Below, one piece after another: positions 22,780 to 35,656 of a stretch of 64,000 bases of DNA. How positions within the stretch are numbered: the stretch's first letter is position 1; every line of letters starts with the position of its first letter. The stretch comes from Ziziphus jujuba (Eukaryota; Streptophyta; Magnoliopsida; Rosales; Rhamnaceae). The position numbers were made by a program, and so were the translations under genes. Under the pieces are notes generated by a model. That model was given only the letters and a program-made list of their open reading frames with translations. It ran no database searches and was not told where the DNA came from. The stretch spans positions 19,241,501-19,305,500 of the forward strand of contig NC_083379.1 in the NCBI RefSeq assembly GCF_031755915.1, read 5' to 3'.

Positions 22780-24912
22780 ATGGTTTCCGCAATCCCCATA
22801 AGCGTCAAGAGGATATGGGATGAATGGAACCTCCGGGGTTCTATTATCTTAAGCCTCTCACTGCAGACCTTTTTAATTCTTTTTGCACCCTTCAGGAAGC
22901 GAACAGAGAATATGTCGGTAATCTTGCTCATCTGGTCTGCCTACCTGCTGGCTGACTGGGTTGCCAACTTTGCAGTTGGACTTATCTCCAGCAGCCAAGG
23001 CGAAAGTCCGAATCCAGACGGTAATCATGATGCCCTTTTGGCGTTTTGGGCTCCCTTTCTCTTGTTGCACCTTGGGGGTCCAGACACCATAACTGCATTT
23101 GCTCTAGAGGATAATGCATTGTGGCTAAGGCACTTGCTTGGCCTTATATTCCAAGTTGTTGCTGCGCTTTATGTCTTCATTCAAACACTTCCCAAAAATA
23201 AGCTGTGGCTTCCAACTTTGCTTTTGTTTCTTGCCGGAGTGATCAAATATGCTGAGAGGACACGGGCTTTGTTCCTTGCAAGCTTGGATAATTTCAAAGA
23301 ATCCATGCTTAAAGAACCTGATCCTGGGCCCAACTATGCGAAGCTCATGGCGGAATACTCTTCAAAGAAAGACTCCAAACTCCCAACTCGCATAGAGATG
23401 ACTCCAGAACCTGACAGAAAAATTAGGAATGTACCTTCACCAGATGAACGACTAGACAATGTTTTAGTAGTGCAGAATGCGTATCGCTTCTTTAAAATAT
23501 TCAAGGGTCTTATTGTGGATCTAATATTCAGCTTCCGTGAACGCGATGAGAGCCGATTCTTTTTCTACCAAAGAACATCAGAAGAGGCTTTCAGTTTAAT
23601 ATCAGTTGAGCTCAACTTCATCTATGAAGTTCTCTATACCAAGGTTGTTGTAGTGCATTCGAGGGTGGGATATGTCTTCCGGTTCTTATCTTTCAGTGCT
23701 GTTTTGGTAGCCCTTTTGCTCTTCAATTCATTTGAGAAACGTATTAAGCTCCATCACATAGATGTTGGCATTACTTACATGTTGCTCCTTGGTGCCATAG
23801 GCTTGGATACCATAGCTTTCTTCAAGCTCATTTTCTCAGATTGGACTGTTATTTCTCTGAAAGAGAAGAAGAAAAAATCTTGGATTTACGGTATCTTTGA
23901 GAGATACCTCAAGTTAAAGAGGCCAAGTTGTTTTACAAGTTCACCATATTGTTTGGATTGGGCTAGAAGGATCTTTTTCCGAAGATGGTCAGAATCTGTT
24001 TCCTCATTCAACTTGATAGATTATTGCCTGAAAGAACGCCCCAAATTGAATAAGGTCATTGATTGTGGGGACACTGTTTGGTTGAAAGTGATTGATACAT
24101 TTGGCCTGAGGGATTTTCGAGATAAGATGAAATACGTGTCCAGCAAGCCACTTGACAAGAAGCTATGGGAATTCATTTTTGAGGAGCTAAAAAAGAAATC
24201 CAAGGTTGCAAATGATCCTGAAACTGCCAAGAGAATATGTTCAGCTAGAGGCTATTGGGTTCTCCAGGATATCCCATGGAACAGTGACAGCACCACTCTA
24301 ATGCCTTATGTTAGTGATGTTGATTACGATCAGAGCCTTCTGCTGTGGCACATTGCCACTGAAATCTGTTATAATAATGACAATGCTAAAGGGCGTAAGG
24401 ATGACAATATTAAGTTTAGTAAGACCCTGTCTGATTACATGCTATATCTTTTAGTAATGCAACCTACTATGATGTCTTCAATAGCAGGAATTGGTCAAAT
24501 ACGATTTCGGGATACTTGTGCTGAGGCCAAAAGATTCTTTAGCAGATCGGAACTAAAACAAAGAGAAGAACAGAGTGAGGCCTGTAAGAGAATCCATGAG
24601 GTAAATACGGATGTTAGACCTGTGGCTGTGAAGGGCGACCGTAGCAAATCTGTACTGTTTGATGCAAGCATATTGGCCAAGGAACTAGATAATAAGTTTA
24701 AAGGAAAGAAATGGGAGCTTATGAGTGCAGTGTGGGTGGAATTATTGTCATATGCTGCCAATCACTGCAGGGCAAATACCCATGCTCAATTGCTAAGCAA
24801 AGGTGGAGAGCTTGTAACTTTTGTTTGGTTATCGATGGCTCATTTTGGCATCGGGGAGCAGTTCCAAATCAGTAAGGGTCATGCAAGAGCAGAACTGATT
24901 GTGGGCAAATGA
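22780..24912 (+). CDS. DUF4220/DUF594 membrane protein
   Basis: 710-residue intronless frame with a clean ATG and TGA stop. Hydrophobic segments lie at about 22-36, 46-68, 86-100, 117-136, 142-157, 300-316 and 328-350, giving roughly seven membrane spans in the N-terminal DUF4220 region. The soluble C-terminal half ends in the DUF594 signature: WVELLSYAANHCRANTHAQL followed by LSKGGELVTFVWL at about 655-690. Length and layout are normal for this plant-specific family, which often forms arrays. Its biochemical role is unknown; a membrane location is inferred. The gene lies inside the roughly 6 kb that separates NB-ARC gene 1 from the leader of NB-LRR gene 1. It has no counterpart in the second unit, so it either inserted there or was lost from the other copy. 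The 0.7 kb repeats on both sides suggest mobility by recombination. Confidence 0.9.
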   Translation: MVSAIPISVKRIWDEWNLRGSIILSLSLQTFLILFAPFRKRTENMSVILLIWSAYLLADWVANFAVGLISSSQGESPNPDGNHDALLAFWAPFLLLHLGGPDTITAFALEDNALWLRHLLGLIFQVVAALYVFIQTLPKNKLWLPTLLLFLAGVIKYAERTRALFLASLDNFKESMLKEPDPGPNYAKLMAEYSSKKDSKLPTRIEMTPEPDRKIRNVPSPDERLDNVLVVQNAYRFFKIFKGLIVDLIFSFRERDESRFFFYQRTSEEAFSLISVELNFIYEVLYTKVVVVHSRVGYVFRFLSFSAVLVALLLFNSFEKRIKLHHIDVGITYMLLLGAIGLDTIAFFKLIFSDWTVISLKEKKKKSWIYGIFERYLKLKRPSCFTSSPYCLDWARRIFFRRWSESVSSFNLIDYCLKERPKLNKVIDCGDTVWLKVIDTFGLRDFRDKMKYVSSKPLDKKLWEFIFEELKKKSKVANDPETAKRICSARGYWVLQDIPWNSDSTTLMPYVSDVDYDQSLLLWHIATEICYNNDNAKGRKDDNIKFSKTLSDYMLYLLVMQPTMMSSIAGIGQIRFRDTCAEAKRFFSRSELKQREEQSEACKRIHEVNTDVRPVAVKGDRSKSVLFDASILAKELDNKFKGKKWELMSAVWVELLSYAANHCRANTHAQLLSKGGELVTFVWLSMAHFGIGEQFQISKGHARAELIVGK

Positions 24913-25965
24913 AATAAATTTTTCCTCGTTTGTTCAATGCAGTACACTTTATTTTCCCTCTTTTTTGTTTCTCTGGAATCAAAAATTTGCTGTAAAACCT
25001 AATTCAATGGGAATACCCATGATTTGTGTTGGAACCGAACTTCTTGTAATTCTGGTGCTTTGCTGATATGCAGAGAAAAAGCATATAACTATTTATTATA
25101 ATGAAATGTTGTTCTTCACATATTATGAACTGCTTTTCAATCCATTTGCTTCCAGGTCTCACCTGGACACAGAACTTGGTAAAGTTTAGTGTAGTTTGCT
25201 AACAGGTTCGTTTTTCGTGTTTTACCTTTATTTATTTATTTATTTATTTCCCTTCCTACTTAATTTGCATAATACGTTTAGTTGAAATAATTATTAGTAA
25301 TTAATAGTAATTAGAATTTATTAGATATTTTAAATATCTTAAATTTGACGGAAGAATAAGAAAACCAATAGATTTTAATTGTGTTTCATTATTATTGTTT
25401 ATTAAATTTGTAGTTAAGTGAGATGTGATTGTGCTTTTATTATTATTTATTTATTTATTTTTGTGGTGCTCAAGCTGTTATTTGAGAAAATAAGCATTTC
25501 CCAACATGTTTGGCAAAATTTAAATAAGTGTTTTTTGGATTGAAAAACAAAGCACGATACGTGCTTCTGCTAGAAGCACCACATAGTAGGTGCTTTTCAA
25601 ACGAAAAAGTGCTTCATGTTTTAATCATCATATTATATTCTTAAAAACGCCCTATTTTACTTTTAAAAGCCCTTTTTTTTATAATTTTTTTAACAAAAAC
25701 CTCACTGTTTCTATGTGAGAAGTGCCATTTGATAAGAGTGCTACAAAATAAAAGCATTACTAGGTAAAGCCAAACACACCCATACTATACACGATTAGCT
25801 AAAATAAAGATATAACTTTGTCCATAAACTTAAATAGTCTGGAAGAGATTATAGCAACTAAAGATGTTTATCCTTGCCATATTAGAAGATCCAAATATAT
25901 TCTCATTACTTAAAAAAGAGCAAAGTAGATAGACAAAGTGAGATTTCCATAAGAAAACAACCCCC

Positions 25966-25997
<32 letters not shown>

Positions 25998-26239
25998 GAC
26001 AGTGAGATTAACAGCTCTTCCAAGAAAAACAGAAAAAAAGAAAAAAAAGGTTAAGATCACCAGCTGGCCGGCATGTATTGCATCTCAAGGTTCTTTTTAA
26101 ACAGGGTTCCTTTAAAGTATATATGCATTACATTACAGTTTTCTGTTACACTTATTTTAATTTATTTATTTTCCTTCTGAAAAAAAAAAAAAAATTATTC
26201 GTTTCTTTTGTCCAGGAAAATGGGTACAAATTTTCAGTA
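24913..26239. other. DUF4220 3' flank and a MITE-like low-complexity segment
   Basis: The first 200 bp contains AATAAA-like signals suited to the 3' end of the DUF4220 transcript. From about 25490 to 25790 the sequence carries motifs such as 'agtgctttt', 'aaaagcattac' and 'ccaaacacaccc'. These resemble 44850-45270 and suggest a diverged non-autonomous DNA element. No further gene is seen. Confidence 0.4.
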
Positions 26240-26397
26240 TCTTTTTTTCTTTTTCTTTTTCTTGTCGTATAATCAACTGGACATTCTTCTTGTCCTTTTG
26301 AAACTACTATGTGTAAATCAAAAAATAAGGGATTTTAATAACAAAGAGGTTTAGATATGCTCTATCATTTGTTAATAACTCAATAAGTACAAGAAAA

Positions 26398-26458
<61 letters not shown>

Positions 26459-26940
26459 GGTAGGAGAGTCTTTAGCAAGCTCTTTGTCATCATCTGCTTT
26501 TCTATATTCTGAAACTCTTTTGCAAACAAGACACCAGGACACATTGGTCATTCCCTCATCTTTCTAAGATTCAAAGTTAAAAATAAGTGTTGCCGCTCAA
26601 GCCTCGTCTAGATGAGTCTGAATGACTTTTCCCTTTTTCCAACTTTATTGATTCCAATAGTAACGCAGACATCAAAATCAAATTGTCTATAAAGTGATGT
26701 AACAAAATTGAAATATTATATTATATTAGTTGAAAAATTAATATAATTTAGATAAAATTAATAAAATTTATTATAAATCAGGCATTCTATTTTCCCTTAT
26801 ATTGCTAAGTAAAACATGTTGATAAACAACTTTGATATACTTGTATATTTTTATTGTTTTATGACATTTGATTAGATTTTTTTCTCTAATTTTGAAGATA
26901 TCAAGCCAAGTATATTCTGAAATTATTTATTTATTTCAAA
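26240..26940. repeat. Direct repeat of 21340-22020
   Basis: Both blocks run in the same order. Shared landmarks are 'aactggac.ttcttgtccttttga', AAAGCATGGTAGGAG, TTCTGAAACTCTTT, GACACATT(A/G)GTCATTCCCTC, GACATCAAAATCAAAT, 'gttgataaacaactttgata' and TTTGAAGATAT(G/C)AAGCCAAG. Identity is roughly 80-85% by eye. The two blocks flank the DUF4220 gene. An (AT)n run at 26407-26452 interrupts this copy. Confidence 0.85.
26407..26452. repeat. (AT)n microsatellite
   Basis: About 23 AT units, the longest AT dinucleotide run noticed in the window. Confidence 0.95.
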
Positions 26941-26960
26941 AAAAAGAAAAAAGAAAAAAA

Positions 26961-27055
26961 GTTGAGTGAGGCCCATTTGCACAGGCCCAACAATGCAAAA
27001 AGTACACGTTAAATTTGGCACCATCCGTGTGGTGCGGGAGGGAAGATTAGAGAAG
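26961..27055 (+). promoter_or_regulatory. Promoter of NB-LRR gene 1 with paired GGCCCA motifs
   Basis: GGCCCA occurs at about 26970 and 26984, that is TGGGCC on the other strand, the core of plant site II/TCP-type elements. The second unit has GGCCCA at 56766 and 56780, with the same 14 bp spacing. It is followed in both by ACGTTAAATTTGG. Conservation between otherwise diverged copies supports a promoter role. Binding by TCP factors is inference. Confidence 0.55.
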
Positions 27056-27166
27056 TGTGTTATTGTGGAAGTGGAAGAAGACTCTGAATCTCCTCCGATC
27101 TCTCATTCCACTGTTTCGTTCTCGATTTTCGCTTTCAAACTTTAGAGTCAGCTCCACCGGCTTAAG
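27056..27166 (+). other. Noncoding leader exon of NB-LRR gene 1
   Basis: The stretch contains GAAGACTCTGAATCTCCTCC then ATCTCTCATT, matched in unit 2 at about 56908-56935, and ends at CTTAAG/GTAATTTT, a good donor site at 27166/27167. There is no ATG, so it fits a 5' untranslated exon. The transcription start is not determined. The matching acceptor is the AG at 38905-38906, two bases before the start codon. Both ends are conserved in unit 2. Confidence 0.6.
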
Positions 27167-27510
27167 GTAATTTTGCTTTACTTTCTCTATGCTTTCGTTT
27201 TACAATTTTGCGTTTTTTGATTAATTAGTTTGGTTTTTTTAATTATTTTTATTCATTTTATTTTTGTTATAACTTGGGTTTCGCTTTTCTTTATTGCCGA
27301 TATGTTTGCCAGTAGTTTAACATACACATAATTCTCATTTCATGCAATACAAGGTTGATCTCAAGATAGGAACAAGTGTTATGAACTTTGTGTTGGTTTT
27401 TTTTCCTTTTTCGTTGTTTTGAAATCTTTGTTACCTTCCATGCTGTTGGTATCAATAGGAAGACACAATACAGCAGAGTAAACGGATATGCTGAATTTAC
27501 TGAGAATTTA

Positions 27511-29228
27511 GGTGGTGTTTGGTTGGTAGAATGGTAGAAGGAATGGATTGGAATTAAGAGTAGGATGGAATGGAATGGATGGTGAGGTGGATGAAAAAAA
27601 GATGATGGAATGGATTCTTTTGTTTGCTTAACAATGGAAGCAATACTTCAATCAATAATGGGAACCCTTGACATCAAATTGTTACATATTATTAAGTTAA
27701 TTAGACTATAAATAATAAATTTCATTTTTCGTAAAATATTTTTCCCCTCTCTTTCTCTCAACTTTCTCAATCCACTTGTCTCTCTACATTCTTTCAGTAC
27801 ATTATTTTTTGCTCTTACTTTTTTTTTTGCTTTTTTTCCCCTCTACTTTCTATGGGTACATATTTCTCTAATTTTTTAATCTTAATTGTTAATTTTTATC
27901 TCTATCTTTTTGCCGTGTGATTCTCTAATTATTTTAGTCGACAAGTCAACTAAAAGTGAGATACAATATAATTTAAAATTCTATTTACATTCTTTTTTAT
28001 TTTTTAATAAATATAATATTTTTGTTGTTAATAATAAATAATAATTTAAACTTTTGTTAATAATTAATTTATATTTAAGTAGACATGTAAAAATTTCATG
28101 TTGAATTGTATTCGTGTATCGTGTTTATGTTAAATTTTATAAACGCGAACACTATTTGTTAAACTTTTGTTTGGAAATATGTAAATCTAAACCTATACAT
28201 TAAATTATCGTATAACCGGTTATCTAACTTATTAACTCGTTAAAAATATATATAAGTTTAAATATTCAAATTTAATTTAGATTTCAAATGATAAAATGAT
28301 TTTTATTTTTAAATCTTGCAAATATATTTGTTTTTATATTTTTAGAAAATAACATATTAATATATGTTTAAATAAAAAATTATGCATTTTTAATATTATA
28401 AAAGCTATATAATTATAAAAATATCCATCTTTAATAGGTTATTGTGTATTGTTGTATTTTACTAGTTGAGACTGGTTAACTTACTGGATTTAATTGGATG
28501 ACATCCGATATGAAATTATTAATGCGAATTTATAAATTATCATACGAGATTCGATTTGTGATATCGTGTCATATAGGATTTTGTCGGACCTAATTTCAAA
28601 TGTTCCACAGTCTATCTAATTCACAAGTAATTCATATTAAAGAAATAATAATATTAAAATGTGACTGAAAAACTCAACACAAAGGGAAAAAAAAAAAAAA
28701 AAAAAAAAAGAACAATGCACAAGTCCATGAAAAAAAGAATCCTACATAAACATTGCATTTGAAAAATTCACCTGGAAAAAGAGACCAACTATAAAAACAT
28801 AAAACAAAAGAATATATTTATATATCACTGCAAAAAGGCAAACATGGATTGCTTTTGTAAAAATTATCAAAAATGAAATGTGTAGATTGCGTATAGACAA
28901 TAAAAATGAAGAGTATAGAAAGAAAAAAAAATATTGAGAGAGAATGGAGCAACAAAATTTAGAGAGAGGAAGTTGAGATATAAAATCTAGAGAGAGAACG
29001 TGGATGTAAAATTTTTAAAGTTTTAATTTTTATAAGCTACCAATTCAAGAGTAAAATAATACTTTTCACCTGAGAAAAAAAAGGAATGGGGATTCCACCC
29101 ATTTTGATGGAATGGAAGGGGTAATGGAATCCCCATTCCAACCATGTTTGGTCCAACCAAACAATAGACTAGTGATTCCAATGCATTCCATTCCATTCCC
29201 TTCTCCATGTGACCAACCAAACACCATC
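27511..29228. mobile_element. PIF/Harbinger-like non-autonomous element (1718 bp)
   Basis: The left end is GGTGGTGTTTGGTTGG. The right end, read inward, is GATGGTGTTTGGTTGG, so the termini are inverted repeats. Both are flanked by TTA (27508-27510 and 29229-29231), the expected 3 bp target-site duplication of PIF/Harbinger elements. Subterminal GGAATGGA repeats occur near both ends. No transposase frame is present. The paralogous intron in unit 2 (around 57280-57300) lacks it and serves as an empty site. The middle (about 27930-28680) may contain a further nested repeat. Confidence 0.8.
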
Positions 29229-30559
29229 TTAGTTATGTGTACCTTTTGAGATTTGTTTGTGAACTTATCTCTAGACGTTTCAAACACATTATAAGAAACA
29301 AACAAATGGAAAAGGAGGTTTGAATTAGCTAATATTCCTTGCGTTCTCGAAGGATTTTATAATAATTGTAAACTTGATTTCGGAATATGCTTCTGGATTA
29401 TGGCCCATCCTCCTGCCTGTAGTGATTTCATTTCACAAGGAGATCATATTAAATGTGCACTGATTTCAGTAAAATTTATTATTACTCTTTTCTTTGTTTT
29501 GGCCTTGTTAATATGAACTTTGACTTGTTTATTTATGTTTATTTTCCTTAGTATATGGAGAAACAACAAGGTTGTTGACCAAGGTTTCCCTGACCCTACA
29601 AATCTGCTGTCAGCCTTTGTTTTTTATTGATATTTATCCCTATCCTCCGAGTCTTGTAGCGTCGTTATGCACACTGTCATAGATTTAAAAAGGAATGATC
29701 AAGTTATCCAATAAATCCCACAACCAAGATATTTGTTTAACTTTGCTGCACAAGTAAGAAGTTAATTTTTGGTGGCTGCTTGACCACCATTTGCATGCAG
29801 CACTAGAAAAACAAATGAAGCTCAAATTTTTTAAGTTATAACTAGGTTAGTATTATGTACTTAGTTTAGATTAATATTAGGTTGCTTATTTCTTAAGTCA
29901 ATGGAATTTATCTATATCAATTTGGGATAGTATAGAATATTGGTTTAAGTTGGGAATTAATTAGACCTTTTGGATTGTTTATAAAATTAACGAGAGAATA
30001 AAGGGGAACCATCATGAGAACTGGTGCGAAATTAAGATACCTAGAGCTAGTGGATCATTGCTGTAGCAAGCAGATCGAACTTTTATGCAGAAATACAAAC
30101 ACAGCCCACCTCAACCCTTAGTTGTACAAGCAGGGTATCCTTGTAGATGTTTTCTTTTTGACTATTTCTTAACTAAATTATCATTTTAGAAGGGGCATGA
30201 AGAATGCTGACCAGTGACCACGATTACTTCTAGAACTTGAGGTAAAGTAGGAGTTGGGAGGAGAAGACCCCAGTACCCTCAAATCTCGTAGACATAAAAG
30301 TCTTCTTCATCCTCTGTTTGATTGGCATTTTAAGCATCTTCTTCCACTCCTATGCTTGCTTTATTTTCTCTGTCTAGCTCTTTTTATTTTTTTTTTTGCT
30401 TGTTATCCACACCTATGGATTGCATTTCCCTTTTTATTATCATTCATTCTATTGTTGTTTTATTCTTTATTGCAAATAAATTATTTCTTTTGCTCTTAGT
30501 ACAGTATAAATGTGAGATTAATGTCACTGTAATGATTTGACTTCATTAGTTTTAGAGGT

Positions 30560-33500
30560 AAATGACCTGTTGAAATGTGGAAGAAAATGATGTTTTTGGG
30601 TGCAATTGTATAGCGGTTATTGAATTTCACTGAGTAGGTCTTGAGTAGGACTTAGTTCTGAGGCATTACTTGACACCTATGCAGGTATCCTCAGAGTTAC
30701 TCAAGAGGGTGTGAAGGCTACTCAACCTCCTCCTGGTAACTTCATACTATTTAAAACTTTACTTCAGTAGTTTCATTGCTATTATTCTGCAGTCCATTTA
30801 GTTACTCATGAGAGTGTGAAGTAGCTAATCATACCTCCTTTTATAGCTACTGGTGTCATACTCCAAATTTTGGAAATTCAGATTCGAAAAACATATAAAA
30901 TACCTACTAAAACGATATCTTAAAATGTAGCAAAAACAAAAAATTTTATTACCTTATACTATGAAACTTAATTCCTAGAAATGTACAGTTATCCAAAATA
31001 GGCCACCCCTAGAATTGTACAGTTATTCAAAATAGACCACCTTATATTTATAACACAAATAATACTAAAAACTGTGAACTATGAACTCAAATACAAAAAA
31101 ATACTAAATAGGGACGATATGAAATTAATTAAACTGAAGACTTCTCGAATCCACCTCTAACATCTCGTATTTATGTTTCCTAAAATCATAGCAAAACTAA
31201 ATTTCGATAGCTAAGTTTCTTGTTTTGACTTTAAAGAAAAATAATAGGAAAACATGTGCTTATAACTTTACACAAAAATGCTCATACGCAACCAATTTAA
31301 AAAATATCAAAACTTTGAGGGGAAAAAAAAACAGGTAGACTTGATCAAAACAATCCATAATTCAAATATTTCAAAATTTGAGCCAGTTACTGTTTTAATG
31401 CTTCGAAACTTGACAAAAGAAACCATAAATCAAATGTATATCTCATATTTTTCATCTTCATTTAATATTGAATACTTACTAGTTTTTTTCATGCAGTTAG
31501 TCACCCATCAACAATCCAAAACAAAATCAATATGTATGTGAGGTAAATACAAATAAGGCCAACATTTTAAAATGGAAACTCATTTCTGAGTCATGAATTA
31601 CTTTGGAAAAAAATAATAATAATATGAGTAGGTCTTCCCATATTAATAATGCAGCTACATCTAAGGTGAAGAACCATGAATTACTGGTAAAAAAGCTACA
31701 TGACTTGTTTTAAAATTTCCCCACTAAGATCAATTGACCAGACTATCAAATCCATAAAATCCTTATCATATCAAAATATGTCCAAAGACTCATATAATAT
31801 GAAAATGTCAAAAATCCACATCATATCAAAGGTTCCAAAATCATTACACAAAAGATAATCGTTTTTCATAAAACAAAAATAATTTCCAAAGCCAAGTATT
31901 AAAACACATACATATGATTTGTAATGGTTTCAAAAAAAATTCTAGTGATTTTTTTTTTTTTTTGACGAAACCGGTGAATTAAAATAGATTTAAACCATAA
32001 AAGAATACACATAAAGTCCTTAAAACAAATTCTCAACCTATCAAATCAATTCAGTAATCTTGCATAAGCTTCATAACCCTCTAAAATTTTGCAATGTTAG
32101 AGCCTAACACAAACACAAATATTTTTACACGGCTGATTTTCAAACGCAAGACAAAAGTCTATATTTTATTCAATACCAAAGACATTGAGTTTTTGAATGA
32201 AACTTTTCAGAATAAAGCCATTCATCGTGAAGTAGTCGTATGTGAATGCAATTTTGGTTCTAGTTTTGCACGCTTGGGCCTGATTTTATCATTATTAATT
32301 TTTTTTTTTTTTTTTCCCCAAAAACTCAGTTGCTCTAGTTGGTCACTAGCTATTTTTCCATCCAAAAAATTGAAGGGATCAAAGTGCAACTTTTGCACAG
32401 TTTAGGAACCTCTCATGCCGTAAGCACTAGAAAGCCTAAAATATATTTTTAAAAAAATATTTTTCTATTAATAAATACTTAAAAATATAAGAAATTATAG
32501 ATTTTATAAAAAAAAATGGAAAAAAGATTGAGCAAGTGCCAACATTTTTTTATTTTTTTACATAAAATTTTAAAAAAGTATATAAATTATTTTTTAAAAA
32601 CTTTATTCTGAAAGCCATTTTTCCACTTGCTAAATGTTCGTTTTACTCCATTTATTGTAACAATTTATTTTATTTTAATAAAAGAAATAACTTTTTTAAA
32701 ATTTTGTAATTTATATTCTCTTAATGTTTTTAAAGCTTTGTACTTAGTTAAATTTTATAAACGTCATACTGTATGAAAATCATAATTTCTATATTTTATT
32801 AGTTATAAAGATTTTTAAAATTTTAAATTAGTTATGAAAAAATATTTTGATATTTTTTTTATTATTTTTAATGCTTATTGCACGTGTTACTTTTTTTTTT
32901 TTTTTCTTTTTTTATCATTACTACAATTTTTAATCTAAAGGAAAAATGAGCATGTTTTGAACTACGACCTTATGAATGTGAATGTAAGGGGCATAACAAG
33001 ACAACGTCACTTGACACATGTGGTGTTGATTATCTATGTCGAAGTTATACTTTAGCCCCTCTTACTGACATATTTTTGGAAGGAAATTGTCTAGGGATTA
33101 ATAATGCTAGAGAAACTCAGTTTCTTGGGACTAAATACGAAAAAAGTAAAATAAAATACAACAAAACTGCGTCAAGTGTATAAAATACACTTAAGGTCCT
33201 GAACCAAAAGCACAAATTACCATAAAAAAAAATTAAAGAAAATAAAAAAAAACTTAATGCTAATAATAAAGAAAATTTAATGATTATGGTTTAAAAAGAA
33301 AAGAAGGTATTGTTTTAATACATTTAATGGTTAGAGCACTACATAAAGTTACATAGAACATAGAGTTGCTTTGGTATTGCAACTAGAATTTCTTTTAAAA
33401 CTCATCCAAAATCCAATTATATTTTATAAATCTCAAATGTAAATAAGTATGTATGTATGAGATTTGTATTAAGAGTTTAATATGAATTTTGTAACATACT

Positions 33501-33609
33501 TAATTTTTTTAAAAAAAAATAAACCTTTTAGGATTCAGATAAACAATCCAATTATTAATAAATAAAATTCTAATAGTAAAACTATTAGGTCGATTTGATA
33601 TTACTCTAG

Positions 33610-33641
<32 letters not shown>

Positions 33642-33780
33642 GTATAAAACGACTTCACATACCCACAAGGGTTAGTCCGGTTGGCAAGAGGAGTCTCAAA
33701 TATATTTTTAATCTCATCAATCTTAGAATTTCTTAATACAAAATATTTGCCAAAGCAATATATTAAATATCTGAGTATTA
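30560..33780. other. Unclassified insertion in the leader intron of NB-LRR gene 1
   Basis: About 3 kb with no counterpart in the shorter unit 2 intron. A TGTCATACTCCAAATTTTGG start at 30853 resembles a Ty3/gypsy LTR 5' terminus. A poly-T/GACGAAACCGG junction near 31950 resembles a reversed LINE tail. Neither is supported by a second feature. An (AT)n run lies at 33611-33639. No coding region is supported. Confidence 0.4.
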
Positions 33781-34070
33781 CAGCTTTGACATAAACTTTA
33801 CTAGTTACTAGACTGACTACTCGAAATCCTCTTTTGGTAGTTATTACAATGATGAGCAGACCCAGTTACCACAATGCTGATATCAGCATTCAAAGCACCT
33901 CTTCCTTCATCTTTTTCTTCTTTTTCCTCGTGTGTATGTGTCGTTGTCCGATGAAACTCATCGTTTTTATGTCTCGTATCCATCTTTCAGTAAGAATTAA
34001 CACATTCACACTTCAGAAAGTTTTATTTTTCAAAAATATTCATATGGTTAATTTGCTGTAAGAAGATGAA

Positions 34071-35656
34071 AGCAAACAAATTAGAATATGAAAATATGTA
34101 GGCAAAACATGAAAAAACAAGAAAAAAATAAGGCATGAAAAATAGGGTAAATATCACTCTTAGTTTTTGAATTATAAACGTATTCTTAGTTTGGTCCCTA
34201 AACGATTGTTACATTTTGGTCTAAATGCGATCAAAGTGCAACGTTAGTCTTCATTTGGTTTTCCAATCAGTTTTGCTAATGGAAAAGTTTTTTTTGCTAA
34301 AATTTGCTAATGGAAAAGTTATGTGCATATCATGTGTGCGGTCAGCCAAGTTTAGTGCTGGTTGTAAGGACCAAAATACAACTTTTAAAAAGAATAAGAT
34401 ATGAAGAAATCTATATAAATATTAAAAAGGTAAAAGAAATATTAATAGAAGATAAAAATATGTTTCGAGCAATAAATAAATGAACTACGAAAAAAATAAT
34501 ACTTGTGCACATTTTATTTATTGTTATATAGACGTATTTATGTGTATATATATATATATATAAAATAACTATTTTAGTTATTTTAAATACTGTACAATCA
34601 TAAAGTTTTTGAAAAATAAGTTTTAAAAAGAACAACGATTTGAAAAGTCCATATGTATATGGAAGAAATATTTATTTTTGTAAAATAATAAAAAAATTGA
34701 AGTTTGTATTTATTTACCATTGTACAAATATATTTCTTTTAAGTAATTAATTAGAAAATGTAACTATTTCTGAAAGTTTAAATTTTATAGCTTTTAAGAA
34801 ATTTTAAAAATAAACCTTTAAAAGAATAATTAAATACTACACAATAATAAATATTAAAAATAATTCTTTAAAAGAATAAAAACTAAAAAAAACATAATTT
34901 ATTTATTACTTTTATCAATTTTTAAATTTATTTTAGAATTTTCAAAATATAAAAGCGTGAAGTAGTATTAAAATTCTTTTTCTAGTTATTACTTCAAAGT
35001 TGAAAGAAATTTAAAATTTTTTGACTAATTTCCAAAGAATGTTCGTGTTATATTTTTAAAACTTTTTGTAAGTTTTTGAAAAAAATTTACTCTTTAAAAC
35101 TTCTTTTTAAAATTATTTATTGGATAATAATATTTAAAATTTCTCGCACATTTTTTTTTGGGAATAAATTATTTAAATATACTTATGAAATAGTAAATAA
35201 AACGTTTTTTAGCACTAAAGTTTTTTTAAGTAACTTTAATTATTCATAACATGTAGCAATTTTTATTTTTTTAATCTTTTATGAAAATAAATATTTCTTT
35301 CATATTATTTATAAATTTTTAATTTTATAATATTTATAAATTTTAAATAATTATTTTGGAAAAAAAAGGTTCTATTTAATAATAAAGAAAATGTGTTTAC
35401 AAGTATTATTATTATTATAATTATTATCATTACTATTATTTTTTCTAGTTCCTTTAGTTATTAGCTGTAAGAAATTTAGGTTTTTTATTTTAGGTGAATA
35501 TATATTGTTTTTACTCTTCAAATATTTATATTGGTTTTTTTTTTTTTCCAAATATTCTTTAAGAAGATAAAGTTTTAAAATTCGTTGCATTTCGGTCCTT
35601 AAATAGTGCTAAATCTCACTTTTGTCCCTGTAAAAAATTGACCATCTCTACCCTTG
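34071..35656. other. AT-rich insertion, gene-free
   Basis: Absent from the unit 2 intron. It contains 'tttggtccctaaacgattg' and 'aaggaccaaaatacaac' at about 34190-34380, an inverted pair typical of plant repeat ends, and many A/T-rich low-complexity stretches. No gene is seen. Confidence 0.35.
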
